From Bacteroidales bacterium (GTDB lineage: Bacteria; Bacteroidota; Bacteroidia; Bacteroidales; Muribaculaceae): 36,342 nt of DNA. Shown in pieces: positions 7,185 to 15,066 of the stretch; positions within the stretch are counted from its first letter, which is position 1, and the number at the start of each line of letters is the position of its first letter. The position numbers and the translations under genes are program-made. The notes under the pieces were generated by a model. It saw nothing but the letters and a program-made list of their open reading frames with translations. It did no database searches and had not been told where the DNA came from. Location of the stretch: NCBI GenBank assembly GCA_900766975.1, contig CAAFXO010000067.1:1-36342 (forward strand). Direction: 5' to 3'.

Positions 7185-9428
7185 TTATGAGATGCGTTTT
7201 GCTGTCTTTATACCCTTAATCTCCATAAGGGTGGTGATGATCTTTTGGAGAGTGTCGGTCGAATCGACGATCATCGACACCTCGCAGGAGAACACTTCAT
7301 TTAGCGCCGAGATATTGAGGCTTCTGACATTCACCCCGAGGCGCGTAGCGAGGGTCGACGAGATCTCCTCGAGCATGCCGAGTCGGTCGATACCCTCCAT
7401 GCGGATAGTAGCGAGGAACTTCTCCGCCACCGACCCCCATCGAGTCGCCACCAAGCGAGGTCCATAGCTGCTCTTGAGCCGCATGGCATTCGGGCAACTC
7501 ACCTTGTGGACCACCACCTCCTCATTCTCATTGACGAATCCCAGGACATCATCTCCCGGGATCGGCGAGCAACACTCCCCGAGACGATAATTGGGATTCT
7601 CCACATCGGGACGTAGTTCGTAGACCTGATGGCGGTCGATAGCCTCGGCGGGGGTGGATGCCATCGGCTGCTCATCGTCCGACTTCTTCGACGAGAAGGG
7701 ATTGCGCAGCAACTTGCGTAGCAACGAGAGTCGCTTGGTGTCCTTTTGTTTAAAACGTGAAGGTGAGAGAGATATTTCATCGCCGGCGAGCATAAGATAA
7801 AGATCGTCGGGGGTCGGAAGCCGATAACTGCGGAGGATCCGCTGCATCAATTCGGGTGTAACGTTGATATTTTCATTGCTCATCGTCTTCTCGAAGAGCT
7901 TCTTGCCATGGGCGATAAGGGCGGGACGGTCCTTGCGCAAGATGGTGCGGACACAATTCTTCGCCTTCGCCGTGTTGCAATAATCGAGCCACTCGCGACG
8001 TGGCGTCTGCGTCTTGGAGGTAATGATCTCCACCTGGTCGCCTGAACCAAGTTTATAATTGAGGGGCACCAACTTATGGTTCACCTTCCCGGCGATGCAA
8101 TGCTTGCCCAGCTCGGTGTGTATCTCGAAAGCCATGTCGAGCAGCGTCGACCCGGTGGGGAGGGTCAGCAGATCCCCCTTGGGGGTGAATACATAGATCT
8201 CCGACGAGAAGAGATTCAGCTTGATCGTGTCGAGAAAATCGATGGAATTGGGGGCGGGATTGGCGAGGATATCCTTGATCGTATTGACCCACTTGTCGAA
8301 CTCCGAGTCATCGTCGGTTTCTCCCGTCTTATATTTCCAGTGGGCGGCATATCCCAGCTCGGCGATTTCATCCATCTTGCGCGAGCGTATCTGCACCTCG
8401 ATCCATTTGCCGCCCGGTCCCATCAGAGTGAGATGAAGAGCCCGGTAGCCATTAGCCTTCGGTATAGATGTCCAGTCGCGAAGACGGTCGGGATGCACCT
8501 TATAGCCATCGGAGAAGATCGTGTAGATCTCCCAGCATCTCATACGCTCCTTGGAGTCGTCATCATTCTCGAAGATGACTCTCACGGCATATATATCATA
8601 GATCTCCTTGAAGGGTATCTTCTTGGTCTCCATCTTGTTGTAGATGGAATAAGCACTCTTGACACGCGTCTTGATCTCATACTTGAAGCCGGCATCATCG
8701 AGTTTCTTCTTGATCGGAGTCATGAACTCCTTGACGAGTCGTTCGCGCTCCTCTTCGCTCTCCGACACCAAGTCCATAATCTCCTGATACTTCTGGGGGT
8801 GCTCGAAACGGAATGCGAGGTCCTCGAGTTCGGTCTTGATCTTGAAGAGGCCGAGGCGATGAGCCAACGGGGCATACACATAGAGAGTTTCGCCGGCGAT
8901 CTTAAACTGCTTCTCGGGGCTTAGCGAGCCGAGGGTGCGCATGTTGTGGAGGCGGTCTGCCATCTTGATCAGCACGACGCGGATGTCGGTAGACATCGTG
9001 AGCAGAAGTTTGCGGAAATTGGCAGCCTGGAGCGAGGCCTTGTCGCCGAAGATGCCACCGGAGATCTTGGTGAGCCCCTCCACGATATCGGCGATTTTCT
9101 TGCCGAAGATAGCCTCGATATCATCGCGGGTATACTCCGTATCCTCCACCACATCATGTAGCAAAGCGGCGCAAATCGATGTCGAACCGAGCCCTAACTC
9201 CTTGATAATGATGCGAGCCACGGCGATAGGATGCAAGATATATGGCTCGCCACTGCGGCGACGAGCCCCCTTGTGAGCATCCTTGGCAAAGCGGTAGGCC
9301 CGCTCTATGATTTCGACCTTCTTGCGGTGGTTGCTCGCTATGTATGCCGACAGCACCTCGCGAAAGGCGTCATCGATCATCTGCTCCTCTTGAGCCGGAA
9401 GTAAGGGTCTATATGGTGTTATCGACAT
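7185..9428 (-). CDS. Bifunctional (p)ppGpp synthetase/hydrolase, RelA/SpoT family
   Basis: The full Rel/SpoT set is present: an HD hydrolase domain with HP and LLHDVVEDTEYT (H91, D92 from this start), a synthetase domain with KMETKKIPFKEIYDIYAVRVI, YRALHLTLMGPGG and EVQIRSRKMDEIAELGYAAHWKYK, a TGS domain (VFTPKGDLLTLPTGSTLLDMAF), a linker with GECCSPIPGD, and a C-terminal ACT domain. The hydrolase residues look intact, so both activities are expected. The start is set to ATG 9428 (MSITPYRPLL, 747 residues) because a consensus promoter at 9456-9487 places transcription start downstream of the alternative ATG at 9467. It is followed without a gap by the PgpH-like gene. Confidence 0.95.
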   Translation of the reverse strand: MSITPYRPLLPAQEEQMIDDAFREVLSAYIASNHRKKVEIIERAYRFAKDAHKGARRRSGEPYILHPIAVARIIIKELGLGSTSICAALLHDVVEDTEYTRDDIEAIFGKKIADIVEGLTKISGGIFGDKASLQAANFRKLLLTMSTDIRVVLIKMADRLHNMRTLGSLSPEKQFKIAGETLYVYAPLAHRLGLFKIKTELEDLAFRFEHPQKYQEIMDLVSESEEERERLVKEFMTPIKKKLDDAGFKYEIKTRVKSAYSIYNKMETKKIPFKEIYDIYAVRVIFENDDDSKERMRCWEIYTIFSDGYKVHPDRLRDWTSIPKANGYRALHLTLMGPGGKWIEVQIRSRKMDEIAELGYAAHWKYKTGETDDDSEFDKWVNTIKDILANPAPNSIDFLDTIKLNLFSSEIYVFTPKGDLLTLPTGSTLLDMAFEIHTELGKHCIAGKVNHKLVPLNYKLGSGDQVEIITSKTQTPRREWLDYCNTAKAKNCVRTILRKDRPALIAHGKKLFEKTMSNENINVTPELMQRILRSYRLPTPDDLYLMLAGDEISLSPSRFKQKDTKRLSLLRKLLRNPFSSKKSDDEQPMASTPAEAIDRHQVYELRPDVENPNYRLGECCSPIPGDDVLGFVNENEEVVVHKVSCPNAMRLKSSYGPRLVATRWGSVAEKFLATIRMEGIDRLGMLEEISSTLATRLGVNVRSLNISALNEVFSCEVSMIVDSTDTLQKIITTLMEIKGIKTAKRIS

Positions 9429-9455
9429 AAAATCATTCTCTCTGTGTAGCAAACA

Positions 9456-9487
9456 CAAAGATAACAAAACATGCCGAAAACTCCAAA
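9456..9487 (-). promoter_or_regulatory. Bacteroidetes-type promoter of relA/spoT-pgpH
   Basis: On the - strand, TTTG (complement of 9484-9487) is followed after exactly 20 nt by TATCTTTG (complement of 9456-9463), matching the TTTG/TAnnTTTG consensus of the main Bacteroidetes sigma factor. The predicted start near 9451 gives a leader of about 23 nt to the ATG at 9428. The -33 element lies in the left arm of the dyad surrounding dispersed repeat copy 9489-9510. Confidence 0.75.
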
Positions 9488-9517
9488 ATTTAGAGCGCGT
9501 TCCTTAAATTTTTGGAG
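9481..9517. repeat. Dispersed repeat copy inside a longer dyad
   Basis: The copy TTTAGAGCGCGTTCCTTAAA (9490-9509) is flanked by near-complementary arms: CTCCAAAATTTA (9481-9492) and TAAATTTTTGGAG (9505-9517). It lies between the 3' end of lpxB and the promoter of relA/spoT, both on the - strand. The arms could form a hairpin at the end of the lpxB transcript. Confidence 0.8.
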
Positions 9518-9575
9518 CATAATTTTTTTATTTCGCTATTTTGAGAACTCGCTTGGACTGCTATTTCTCCCTCTC

Positions 9576-10706
9576 TTAGCGCAGCGAGTCGACGATTTTT
9601 TCAGCGGCACATTCAGCGGCTACGCAGGAGCCGAGACGACGCTGCATGGTGCGATAGCCCTGCATCTGGAAGTCGCGACGAGGCGAAGGCTGCAACAGCG
9701 GAGACAATTCGCGAGCTATCGAGTCGACCGTGCATTTATGCACCAACAATTCCGGCACTATCTCATTCCCCACAATCAGGTTGGGGAGTGCCACATACTT
9801 CACCTTCAGAAGCTTCTCCATAATCTTATAGGAGAGGGCGAGTCCGTTGGCGCGATACACCACCACCTGGGGCGTGCCTATGAGTGCTGTCTCCAGCGTT
9901 GCCGTGCCGGATGTCACGACAGCCGCCGCCGAATATTTCAATAGGGTCGGCGTGCATCCGAACACCAACTTAAGTCCCGGATCCTGAGCCACTTCGCGAT
10001 ATAACTTCTCCCCCACTGCCGGGGCGGCTCCCACCACATATTGGAACTCCGGGAAGCGCTTCACAGCCTCGATCATCATCGGCAGATTGTTGCGAATCTC
10101 GCCACGCCGCGATCCGGGAAGAAGGGCGATGATAGGGCGGTCATCATCGATACCCTGCCGCTCCATAAAATGGCGCTTCGGCGGGATATGACCCATGTGA
10201 TATGCCATCTCCTGTACCGAAGGATTACCCACGTAAGTCACCTCATAGCCATGTCGCTTATAGAAGGGAACTTCAAAGGGGAGAATCGAATACATACGGT
10301 CGACATATTTCTTGATACTCTTCACCCGATACTCCTTCCATGCCCACACCTTGGGGGAGATGAAATAATGCACCGGTATATGAAGCCCATGGGCATATTT
10401 CGCCAACTCAAGATTGAACCCGGGATAGTCTACCAGGATCAGCGCATCGGGCTTATACTCACGCAGCAGACGGCGGGCACGCTTCATATTCGACAAGAGG
10501 GTCGGAAGCTTGCGGAACACTTCGCTGAACCCCATCACATTCATCATCGTATAGTGGAGGTCGGGGTTGCGACGCGCCTCGGCAGCCATCAGATCGCCAC
10601 CGAAAAACCGAAACTCAGCCTGCGGATCAAGATCCTTGATCCGATTGATAAGATGGGAGGCATGCAAATCGCCCGACGCCTCGCCTGCTATGACTACATA
10701 TTTCAT
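9576..10706 (-). CDS. lpxB: Lipid-A-disaccharide synthase
   Basis: LpxB joins UDP-2,3-diacylglucosamine to lipid X (2,3-diacylglucosamine 1-phosphate) to form the lipid A disaccharide at the inner membrane. The 376-residue length is normal. Motifs in order: VIAGEASGDLHASHLI at the N-terminus, FFGGDLMAAEA, LIDYPGFNLELA-type segment (LVDYPGFN), YFISPKVWAWKEYR, ALLPGSRRGEIRNNLP, and the C-terminal ATLETALIGTPQVVVYRAN with KYVALPNLIVG. Upstream is a 56 nt divergent gap to the beta-helix lipoprotein. Together with the KdsD-like gene it shows the organism makes a lipid A/KDO outer membrane. Confidence 0.97.
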   Translation of the reverse strand: MKYVVIAGEASGDLHASHLINRIKDLDPQAEFRFFGGDLMAAEARRNPDLHYTMMNVMGFSEVFRKLPTLLSNMKRARRLLREYKPDALILVDYPGFNLELAKYAHGLHIPVHYFISPKVWAWKEYRVKSIKKYVDRMYSILPFEVPFYKRHGYEVTYVGNPSVQEMAYHMGHIPPKRHFMERQGIDDDRPIIALLPGSRRGEIRNNLPMMIEAVKRFPEFQYVVGAAPAVGEKLYREVAQDPGLKLVFGCTPTLLKYSAAAVVTSGTATLETALIGTPQVVVYRANGLALSYKIMEKLLKVKYVALPNLIVGNEIVPELLVHKCTVDSIARELSPLLQPSPRRDFQMQGYRTMQRRLGSCVAAECAAEKIVDSLR

Positions 10707-10731
10707 CCTCTTGTTTCTTTCTATTTTTAAA

Positions 10732-10759
10732 ATAAAAACGGAGAGTTGTCGTTTTTTAT
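10732..10759. other. Short hairpin in the lpxB/lipoprotein divergent gap
   Basis: ATAAAAACG (10732-10740) pairs with CGTTTTTTAT (10750-10759) around a 9 nt loop. It is the only structure seen in the 56 nt between the divergent starts; no TTTG/TAnnTTTG promoter is visible on either strand there. It could be an operator or chance pairing in AT-rich DNA. Confidence 0.3.
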
Positions 10760-10762
10760 GAT

Positions 10763-12190
10763 ATGAGACCTATGCGCTACTTTATATTGACCATAATCGG
10801 ATTGATAAGTTTAATGATGGCATCATGTATCGAAGATGGCATCACCACATCATCGTCCGACATACTGACCTTTTCGCGCGACACGGTGTGTTTCGACACT
10901 GTCTTTACCGAACTTGGCACCCCCACCGCCCGTCTTCTGGTTTTCAACCCTGCCAAGAAGGGGGTCAACATATCCTCGATCAGATTTCGCAATCCGGAGA
11001 CACGCTTTCAGATCAATGTCGACGGAGTGAGCGGCACGGAGTTCCACGATGTGGAGATCCGCGCCAAGGATTCGATCTATGTCTTCATAGAGTGCTATCT
11101 GCCGGAAGAGAGCAGCAATGTGCCGACTCTCACGGCCGATGAGTTGGAGTTTGTGACCAACGGAGTGAATCAAGTGGTGCGAGTGGAGGCCTACGGTCAG
11201 AATGTGACACGACTGCGCAAGGAGACGATCACTGCCGACCGGACACTGACCGCCGAGCGCCCCTACGTGGTGTTCGACACGCTTCGCGTCGCACAGGGTG
11301 CTACGCTCACCATCGAGCCGGGGGCGCAGATCCTCTTCCATGATGGGGGTGCCCTCGTGGTGGATGGCACACTCGTGGCTGTCGGCACTCCCGACAAGAA
11401 GATCGACCTCCGTGGCGACCGCCTCGACAAGGTGCTCCCCGATGCCCCCTACGATATCCTTGCCGGGCAGTGGAAAGGGGTCCGTATCTCCCAAAATTCT
11501 TTCGGCAATCGACTCGAATATGTCGACATGCGCAGCACCGAGTCGGGACTTATGGTCGACTCTTGCGCCGACCTCTCCCGCCCGAAACTCACCCTGATCA
11601 ATTCATGGCTCCACAATTCGCAAGGAAATGTGCTGAACTCGAAATATGCCCATATCGATGCCTACGGATGCTGCTTCTCCGAGGCAGGCGATGCCGTGGT
11701 GAGCCTCACCGGCGGCTTGCACACCTTCCTGCAGTGCACCTTCGCCAACAACTATCTCTTCTCAGCCATCATGAATCCACTCGTGAGCCTCTACCACCTC
11801 CTCCCGAGCCATGTATATGAGAATGAGTTGCCTCTGATGAAGGCTACATTCGACAACTGCGTGGTCCATGGCCTGGTAGACGACATCAACGAGGGAGACC
11901 TGACCGGATCGGAAGTCTTCTTCCGCTACACTTCGCTCAAATCGGAGGGCTCTGACGATTCCAACTTCATCAGCTGTATATGGGGCACTGATCCCCTCTT
12001 TCTGACCGACCGTCCAAGCTACTACTTCAACTATCGCCTCGCCAATGAGACTCCGATACGCACTGCCGGCAATCGCGATTTCCTCAACTCTATCGTCCAG
12101 ACCGATATGGATGGCGTGAGCCGCCGACAGGGGGAGGGCCCCACCCCGGGAGCTTATCAATTCGTCGAAAATCCGACTCCTGCAGAGTAA
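10763..12190 (+). CDS. Lipoprotein with right-handed beta-helix-like domain, unknown function
   Basis: The N-terminus is a lipoprotein signal: MRPMRYFILTIIGLISL then MMASC, with Cys 22 as the likely lipidated residue. A beta-sandwich-like region (about 30-140) resembles a domain binding or packing against the envelope. From about 150 on there are repeated short strands typical of a parallel beta-helix, such as GATLTIEPGAQILFHDGGALVVDGTLVAVG, then WKGVRIS, YVDMRSTESGLMVDS and GCCFSEAGDAVV. The end has GAYQF, common in such Bacteroidetes proteins. Surface display is plausible but not shown. The start is ATG 10763; ATG 10772 is equally possible. There is no obvious catalytic motif. Confidence 0.72.
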   Translation: MRPMRYFILTIIGLISLMMASCIEDGITTSSSDILTFSRDTVCFDTVFTELGTPTARLLVFNPAKKGVNISSIRFRNPETRFQINVDGVSGTEFHDVEIRAKDSIYVFIECYLPEESSNVPTLTADELEFVTNGVNQVVRVEAYGQNVTRLRKETITADRTLTAERPYVVFDTLRVAQGATLTIEPGAQILFHDGGALVVDGTLVAVGTPDKKIDLRGDRLDKVLPDAPYDILAGQWKGVRISQNSFGNRLEYVDMRSTESGLMVDSCADLSRPKLTLINSWLHNSQGNVLNSKYAHIDAYGCCFSEAGDAVVSLTGGLHTFLQCTFANNYLFSAIMNPLVSLYHLLPSHVYENELPLMKATFDNCVVHGLVDDINEGDLTGSEVFFRYTSLKSEGSDDSNFISCIWGTDPLFLTDRPSYYFNYRLANETPIRTAGNRDFLNSIVQTDMDGVSRRQGEGPTPGAYQFVENPTPAE

Positions 12191-12268
12191 AAAATCATTT
12201 TCTATCGATAAGAAAAACTCGTTATTATCAGGACAAAAACGCCTTCTTAGCCAATTTATCGGAGTAAA

Positions 12269-12300
12269 ATTGCACAAAACAAACTATTTGTGTATATTTG
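12269..12300 (+). promoter_or_regulatory. Promoter of the psd-pssA cluster
   Basis: TATATTTG at 12293-12300 matches the -7 element. ATTG at 12269-12272, 20 nt upstream, is a three-of-four match to the -33 TTTG. The predicted start near 12305 leaves about 50 nt to the psd ATG. The 164 nt gap 12191-12354 holds nothing else recognisable. Confidence 0.6.
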
Positions 12301-12354
12301 CAAGTTGAACAAAAACATCGACACTTCGAGACTTATTAATTTGAGACATCCAAG

Positions 12355-13020
12355 ATGACAATACATCGCGAGGGAACAAACATATTGATCTTACTATTCA
12401 TCGTGCTGGCCATGCTCAATGTGCCGGTGTGGCTCTTTATGCCCCCGTTGGTATTGCCGATCATTTTGTCCTCCCTCTCCTTGGTGGTCTATCTCTTTGT
12501 GTTCAACTTCTTCCGCTGCCCCAAGCGGCACTATTCGGGCAAGCATGCCAACCGGGTTGTAAGCTCGGTGGATGGACGCGTGGTGGCTGTGGAGCGAGTT
12601 CGCGAGAAAGAGTGGCTCAAGGAGGAGGCGCTGATGGTGTCGGTGTTCATGTCGCCCCTAAATGTGCATGCCAACTGGTTTCCGGTGGATGGCACAGTCG
12701 ACTATGTGGCTCACCATAACGGGCGCTTCTTGGCGGCATACCTTCCGAAGTCGAGCGAAGAGAATGAGCGGAGCACTGTCGGCATCACTATGGACAATGG
12801 TCGCCGCATCGTGGTGCGCCAGATTGCCGGAGCGATGGCTCGTCGCATTGTCACCTACGCCAACCCCGGCGAACGTGCCGACCTCAGCGAGCATTTAGGC
12901 TTCATCAAGTTCGGCTCGAGAGTCGATATATACCTCCCGGTCGATGCCCGCGTGCTCCTCAAGATCGGCGATATCACCCGCGGCGGCATCACCCCGATCG
13001 CTATTGTCGAACCCGACTAA
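12355..13020 (+). CDS. psd: Phosphatidylserine decarboxylase proenzyme
   Basis: Psd decarboxylates phosphatidylserine to phosphatidylethanolamine. The 221-residue length suits the short bacterial/archaeal form. Two hydrophobic spans near the N-terminus (about 9-28 and 31-50) anchor it to the inner membrane. The core contains SVDGRVVAVERV, MSPLNVHANWFPVDG and the autocleavage site FIKFGSRVDIY, where cleavage between G187 and S188 would turn the Ser into the pyruvoyl cofactor. The motif is FGSR rather than the LGST of long Psd enzymes, as usual for this subfamily. pssA follows after 11 nt, so the two consecutive steps of PE synthesis are in one operon. Confidence 0.96.
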   Translation: MTIHREGTNILILLFIVLAMLNVPVWLFMPPLVLPIILSSLSLVVYLFVFNFFRCPKRHYSGKHANRVVSSVDGRVVAVERVREKEWLKEEALMVSVFMSPLNVHANWFPVDGTVDYVAHHNGRFLAAYLPKSSEENERSTVGITMDNGRRIVVRQIAGAMARRIVTYANPGERADLSEHLGFIKFGSRVDIYLPVDARVLLKIGDITRGGITPIAIVEPD

Positions 13021-13031
13021 TCATCTACAAC

Positions 13032-13748
13032 ATGAGTGTAATCAGAAGAAATATACCCAACGCCGTGACATGCGTCAACATCCTGTCGGGAGTGATGGCG
13101 ATCATCACTGCCGGCTATGGCACCGACCCGCTATGGTGTGGTCTCGCCGGCTATAAGTGGGCTTATATCTTCGTGGGCATCGCTGCCATCGCCGATTTTT
13201 CAGATGGCTTTGCGGCTCGTGCTCTCCATGCCTATTCTGATATGGGTAAGGAGCTGGACTCGATCTGCGATGTGGTGAGCTTCGGCGTCGTGCCCGCCAT
13301 CATCATGTATAATTGCCTCGATTGGGCGGCTCAATCCATGTCGGCACTCGCTTGGTGCAAGTGGATTGCGCCACTCATAGCCTCGTCGGCGGCATTGAGG
13401 CTTGCCAAGTTCAATATCGACACCCGGCAAACATCCTCGTTTATCGGGCTGCCGGTGCCGGCTAATGCCATCTTCTGGATCGGTTATTCTTCGATTTGCT
13501 ATAACGACCACCCGCTCATGGCGGAGTGGTATGTGGTGATTCCCGCCATTCTGATCCTCTCTTGGCTGATGCTCTCGGAGGTGCCTCTCTTCTCTCTGAA
13601 GTTCAAGACCTGGGGTTGGAAGGGCAATCAATGGCGCTGGATCCTGATCATCACTGCCCCGATTTTGGTGATATGCCTCGGTTGGGCCGGCATGATGTGG
13701 CTCATCATAGCATATCTGTTCTTCGGGTTCTTAGCCTCTCGACTATGA
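13032..13748 (+). CDS. pssA: CDP-diacylglycerol-serine O-phosphatidyltransferase
   Basis: PssA makes phosphatidylserine from CDP-diacylglycerol and serine, the substrate for the Psd encoded just upstream. The CDP-alcohol phosphatidyltransferase signature D-G-x2-A-R-x8-G-x3-D-x3-D is exact: DGFAARALHAYSDMGKELDSICD begins at D58 and its last two Asp are D76 and D80. The protein has about eight hydrophobic spans in 238 residues and an N-terminal NIPNAVTCVNILSG typical of the family. It is a multispanning inner-membrane enzyme. A DUF4834-like gene follows after 44 nt. Confidence 0.96.
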   Translation: MSVIRRNIPNAVTCVNILSGVMAIITAGYGTDPLWCGLAGYKWAYIFVGIAAIADFSDGFAARALHAYSDMGKELDSICDVVSFGVVPAIIMYNCLDWAAQSMSALAWCKWIAPLIASSAALRLAKFNIDTRQTSSFIGLPVPANAIFWIGYSSICYNDHPLMAEWYVVIPAILILSWLMLSEVPLFSLKFKTWGWKGNQWRWILIITAPILVICLGWAGMMWLIIAYLFFGFLASRL

Positions 13749-13792
13749 TTTGTTAATATTCACAAACACACTATTACCATATACCCGACAAA

Positions 13793-14197
13793 ATGTCAAC
13801 TATCATTATAATAACACTTTTAATTGTGATAATCTGCTGGCCATGGATTGCACCATGGCTGATGCGACATATCCGCAATTTTGTGGCACGCAGCATCGAG
13901 AATACAATACGCCGCTCGATGGGAATGCCCCCACCCCCGAAGCAGAAACGGCGTCGCCGTTGGAGCCGCAAAAAGGAGCCGGAAGTTTATAATGACGGCA
14001 CCTCCGGCCAATCCGACTATGGCGAACCGCCCCACGACAAACCTGCCGACATGATGAAGCAAGTGGCAGAAGATGTGAAGTTTGTCGAAATTAAAGAATT
14101 TGAAGAAACTACTATCGGCGGCACTCCTCGCGAGACTCCCTATTATCGCGAAGATCAGGTGTCGGATGCCGATTTTGTTGAAATTAAAGATAAATGA
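13793..14197 (+). CDS. DUF4834-like small membrane-anchored protein
   Basis: The 134 residues start with one hydrophobic segment (STIIIITLLIVIICWPWIAPWLM), followed by a basic region RRSMGMPPPPKQKRRRRWSRKK and an acidic C-terminal half with two FVEIK motifs (VKFVEIKEFEET and DFVEIKDK). This architecture and the position behind psd-pssA resemble the Bacteroidales DUF4834 family, whose function is unknown. The repeated FVEIK at the C-terminus could be a docking peptide (inference). Its last codon overlaps the HAD gene in ATGA, so the two are translationally coupled. Confidence 0.65.
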   Translation: MSTIIIITLLIVIICWPWIAPWLMRHIRNFVARSIENTIRRSMGMPPPPKQKRRRRWSRKKEPEVYNDGTSGQSDYGEPPHDKPADMMKQVAEDVKFVEIKEFEETTIGGTPRETPYYREDQVSDADFVEIKDK

Positions 14198-15030
14198 AAA
14201 CTCTATATGTCAGCGACTTGGATGGCACGCTAATGCAGCCTGATGCCACCATCTCCCCCCGAAGCGTGGAGACGCTCAATGAACTGATCTCTCAGGGCGC
14301 CCTCTTCACCATCGCCACGGCACGCACTCCCGCCACTGTGGCAGGTATCCTCCGTGATGTCCGGATGTCGATACCGGGCATCGTGATGACCGGAGCCGCC
14401 CTCTGGGATAAAAACTCGGGGCATTACACCCGGATGCGCTATTTCGACGCCGAGGCGGTGGAACGGGTCATCGATATCTATCGCGCCACCGACACTTCGA
14501 CTTTCATCTTCACCCTCGAACACGATATGGTCGATATCTATTATATCGGCTCGGAACTCAATGAGCTGCAACAGCAGTTTGTCGACGAGCGCATCGATAG
14601 CCCCTACAAGACATTCCATATCGGCGAGCCTATCCCCGACGACCTCTCGAAGGTGGTGCTCCTCTACACGATGATACCTGATGCCAAGGCGGCTGACACC
14701 TACGAGAAGACACGTCTGCTCCCCGGCATTCGTGCTCAATATTATCACGATATATTTGGGCCGGAGATCGGCATCTTGGAGGCATTCTCCGACAGCGCCA
14801 CCAAGGCTTTGGCTATGCGCAGTCTCGCTGACACGCTGGGCGTGGAGCGCATCGTCTGCTTCGGCGATAACATCAACGACCTGCCGATGATGGCTGTGGC
14901 GGATGTGGCTGTCGCCGTAGAGAATGCACTCCCTCAAGTCAAGGAGAAAGCTGACATCGTGATCGGACCGAACACGGCAGACTCGGTGGTGAAGTTTATT
15001 CGCGAAGATTTTTTAATGCATAATTCATGA
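14194..15030 (+). CDS. Cof-type HAD-superfamily hydrolase (sugar/nucleotide phosphatase)
   Basis: The HAD motifs are present: motif I DLDGTL (D8 and D10, nucleophile and acid/base), motif II TIATART, a motif III Lys near the SATKALAMRSLAD segment, and motif IV CFGDNINDLPMM. The central C2B cap and the length (278) place it in the Cof/YbjI group, which dephosphorylates sugar phosphates or cofactors such as PLP and FMN; the substrate is not readable. The family fold ends at about VKFIREDF. The last residues LMHNS and the TGA are contributed by a direct repeat (15016-15049), suggesting the original stop was replaced by inserted repeat DNA. Confidence 0.88.
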   Translation: MKTLYVSDLDGTLMQPDATISPRSVETLNELISQGALFTIATARTPATVAGILRDVRMSIPGIVMTGAALWDKNSGHYTRMRYFDAEAVERVIDIYRATDTSTFIFTLEHDMVDIYYIGSELNELQQQFVDERIDSPYKTFHIGEPIPDDLSKVVLLYTMIPDAKAADTYEKTRLLPGIRAQYYHDIFGPEIGILEAFSDSATKALAMRSLADTLGVERIVCFGDNINDLPMMAVADVAVAVENALPQVKEKADIVIGPNTADSVVKFIREDFLMHNS

Positions 15031-15049
15031 TGCATGATGCATAATTCAT
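15016..15049. repeat. Direct repeat ATGCATAATTCAT x2 (period 21)
   Basis: The 13-mer occurs at 15016-15028 and 15037-15049 with a related TGCATGATG between. Similar ATGCATAATTCAT strings are common intergenic repeats in Bacteroidetes (from general knowledge). It encodes the last residues and stop codon of the HAD gene and fills the gap before the histidine kinase. Confidence 0.75.
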
Positions 15050-15066
15050 AATTGATTTATCCGGTG

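Noticed and set aside
9471..9944. + strand open frame covering the lpxB/relA gap
   Set aside because: It runs through the repeat dyad and then antisense to lpxB; no supporting features.
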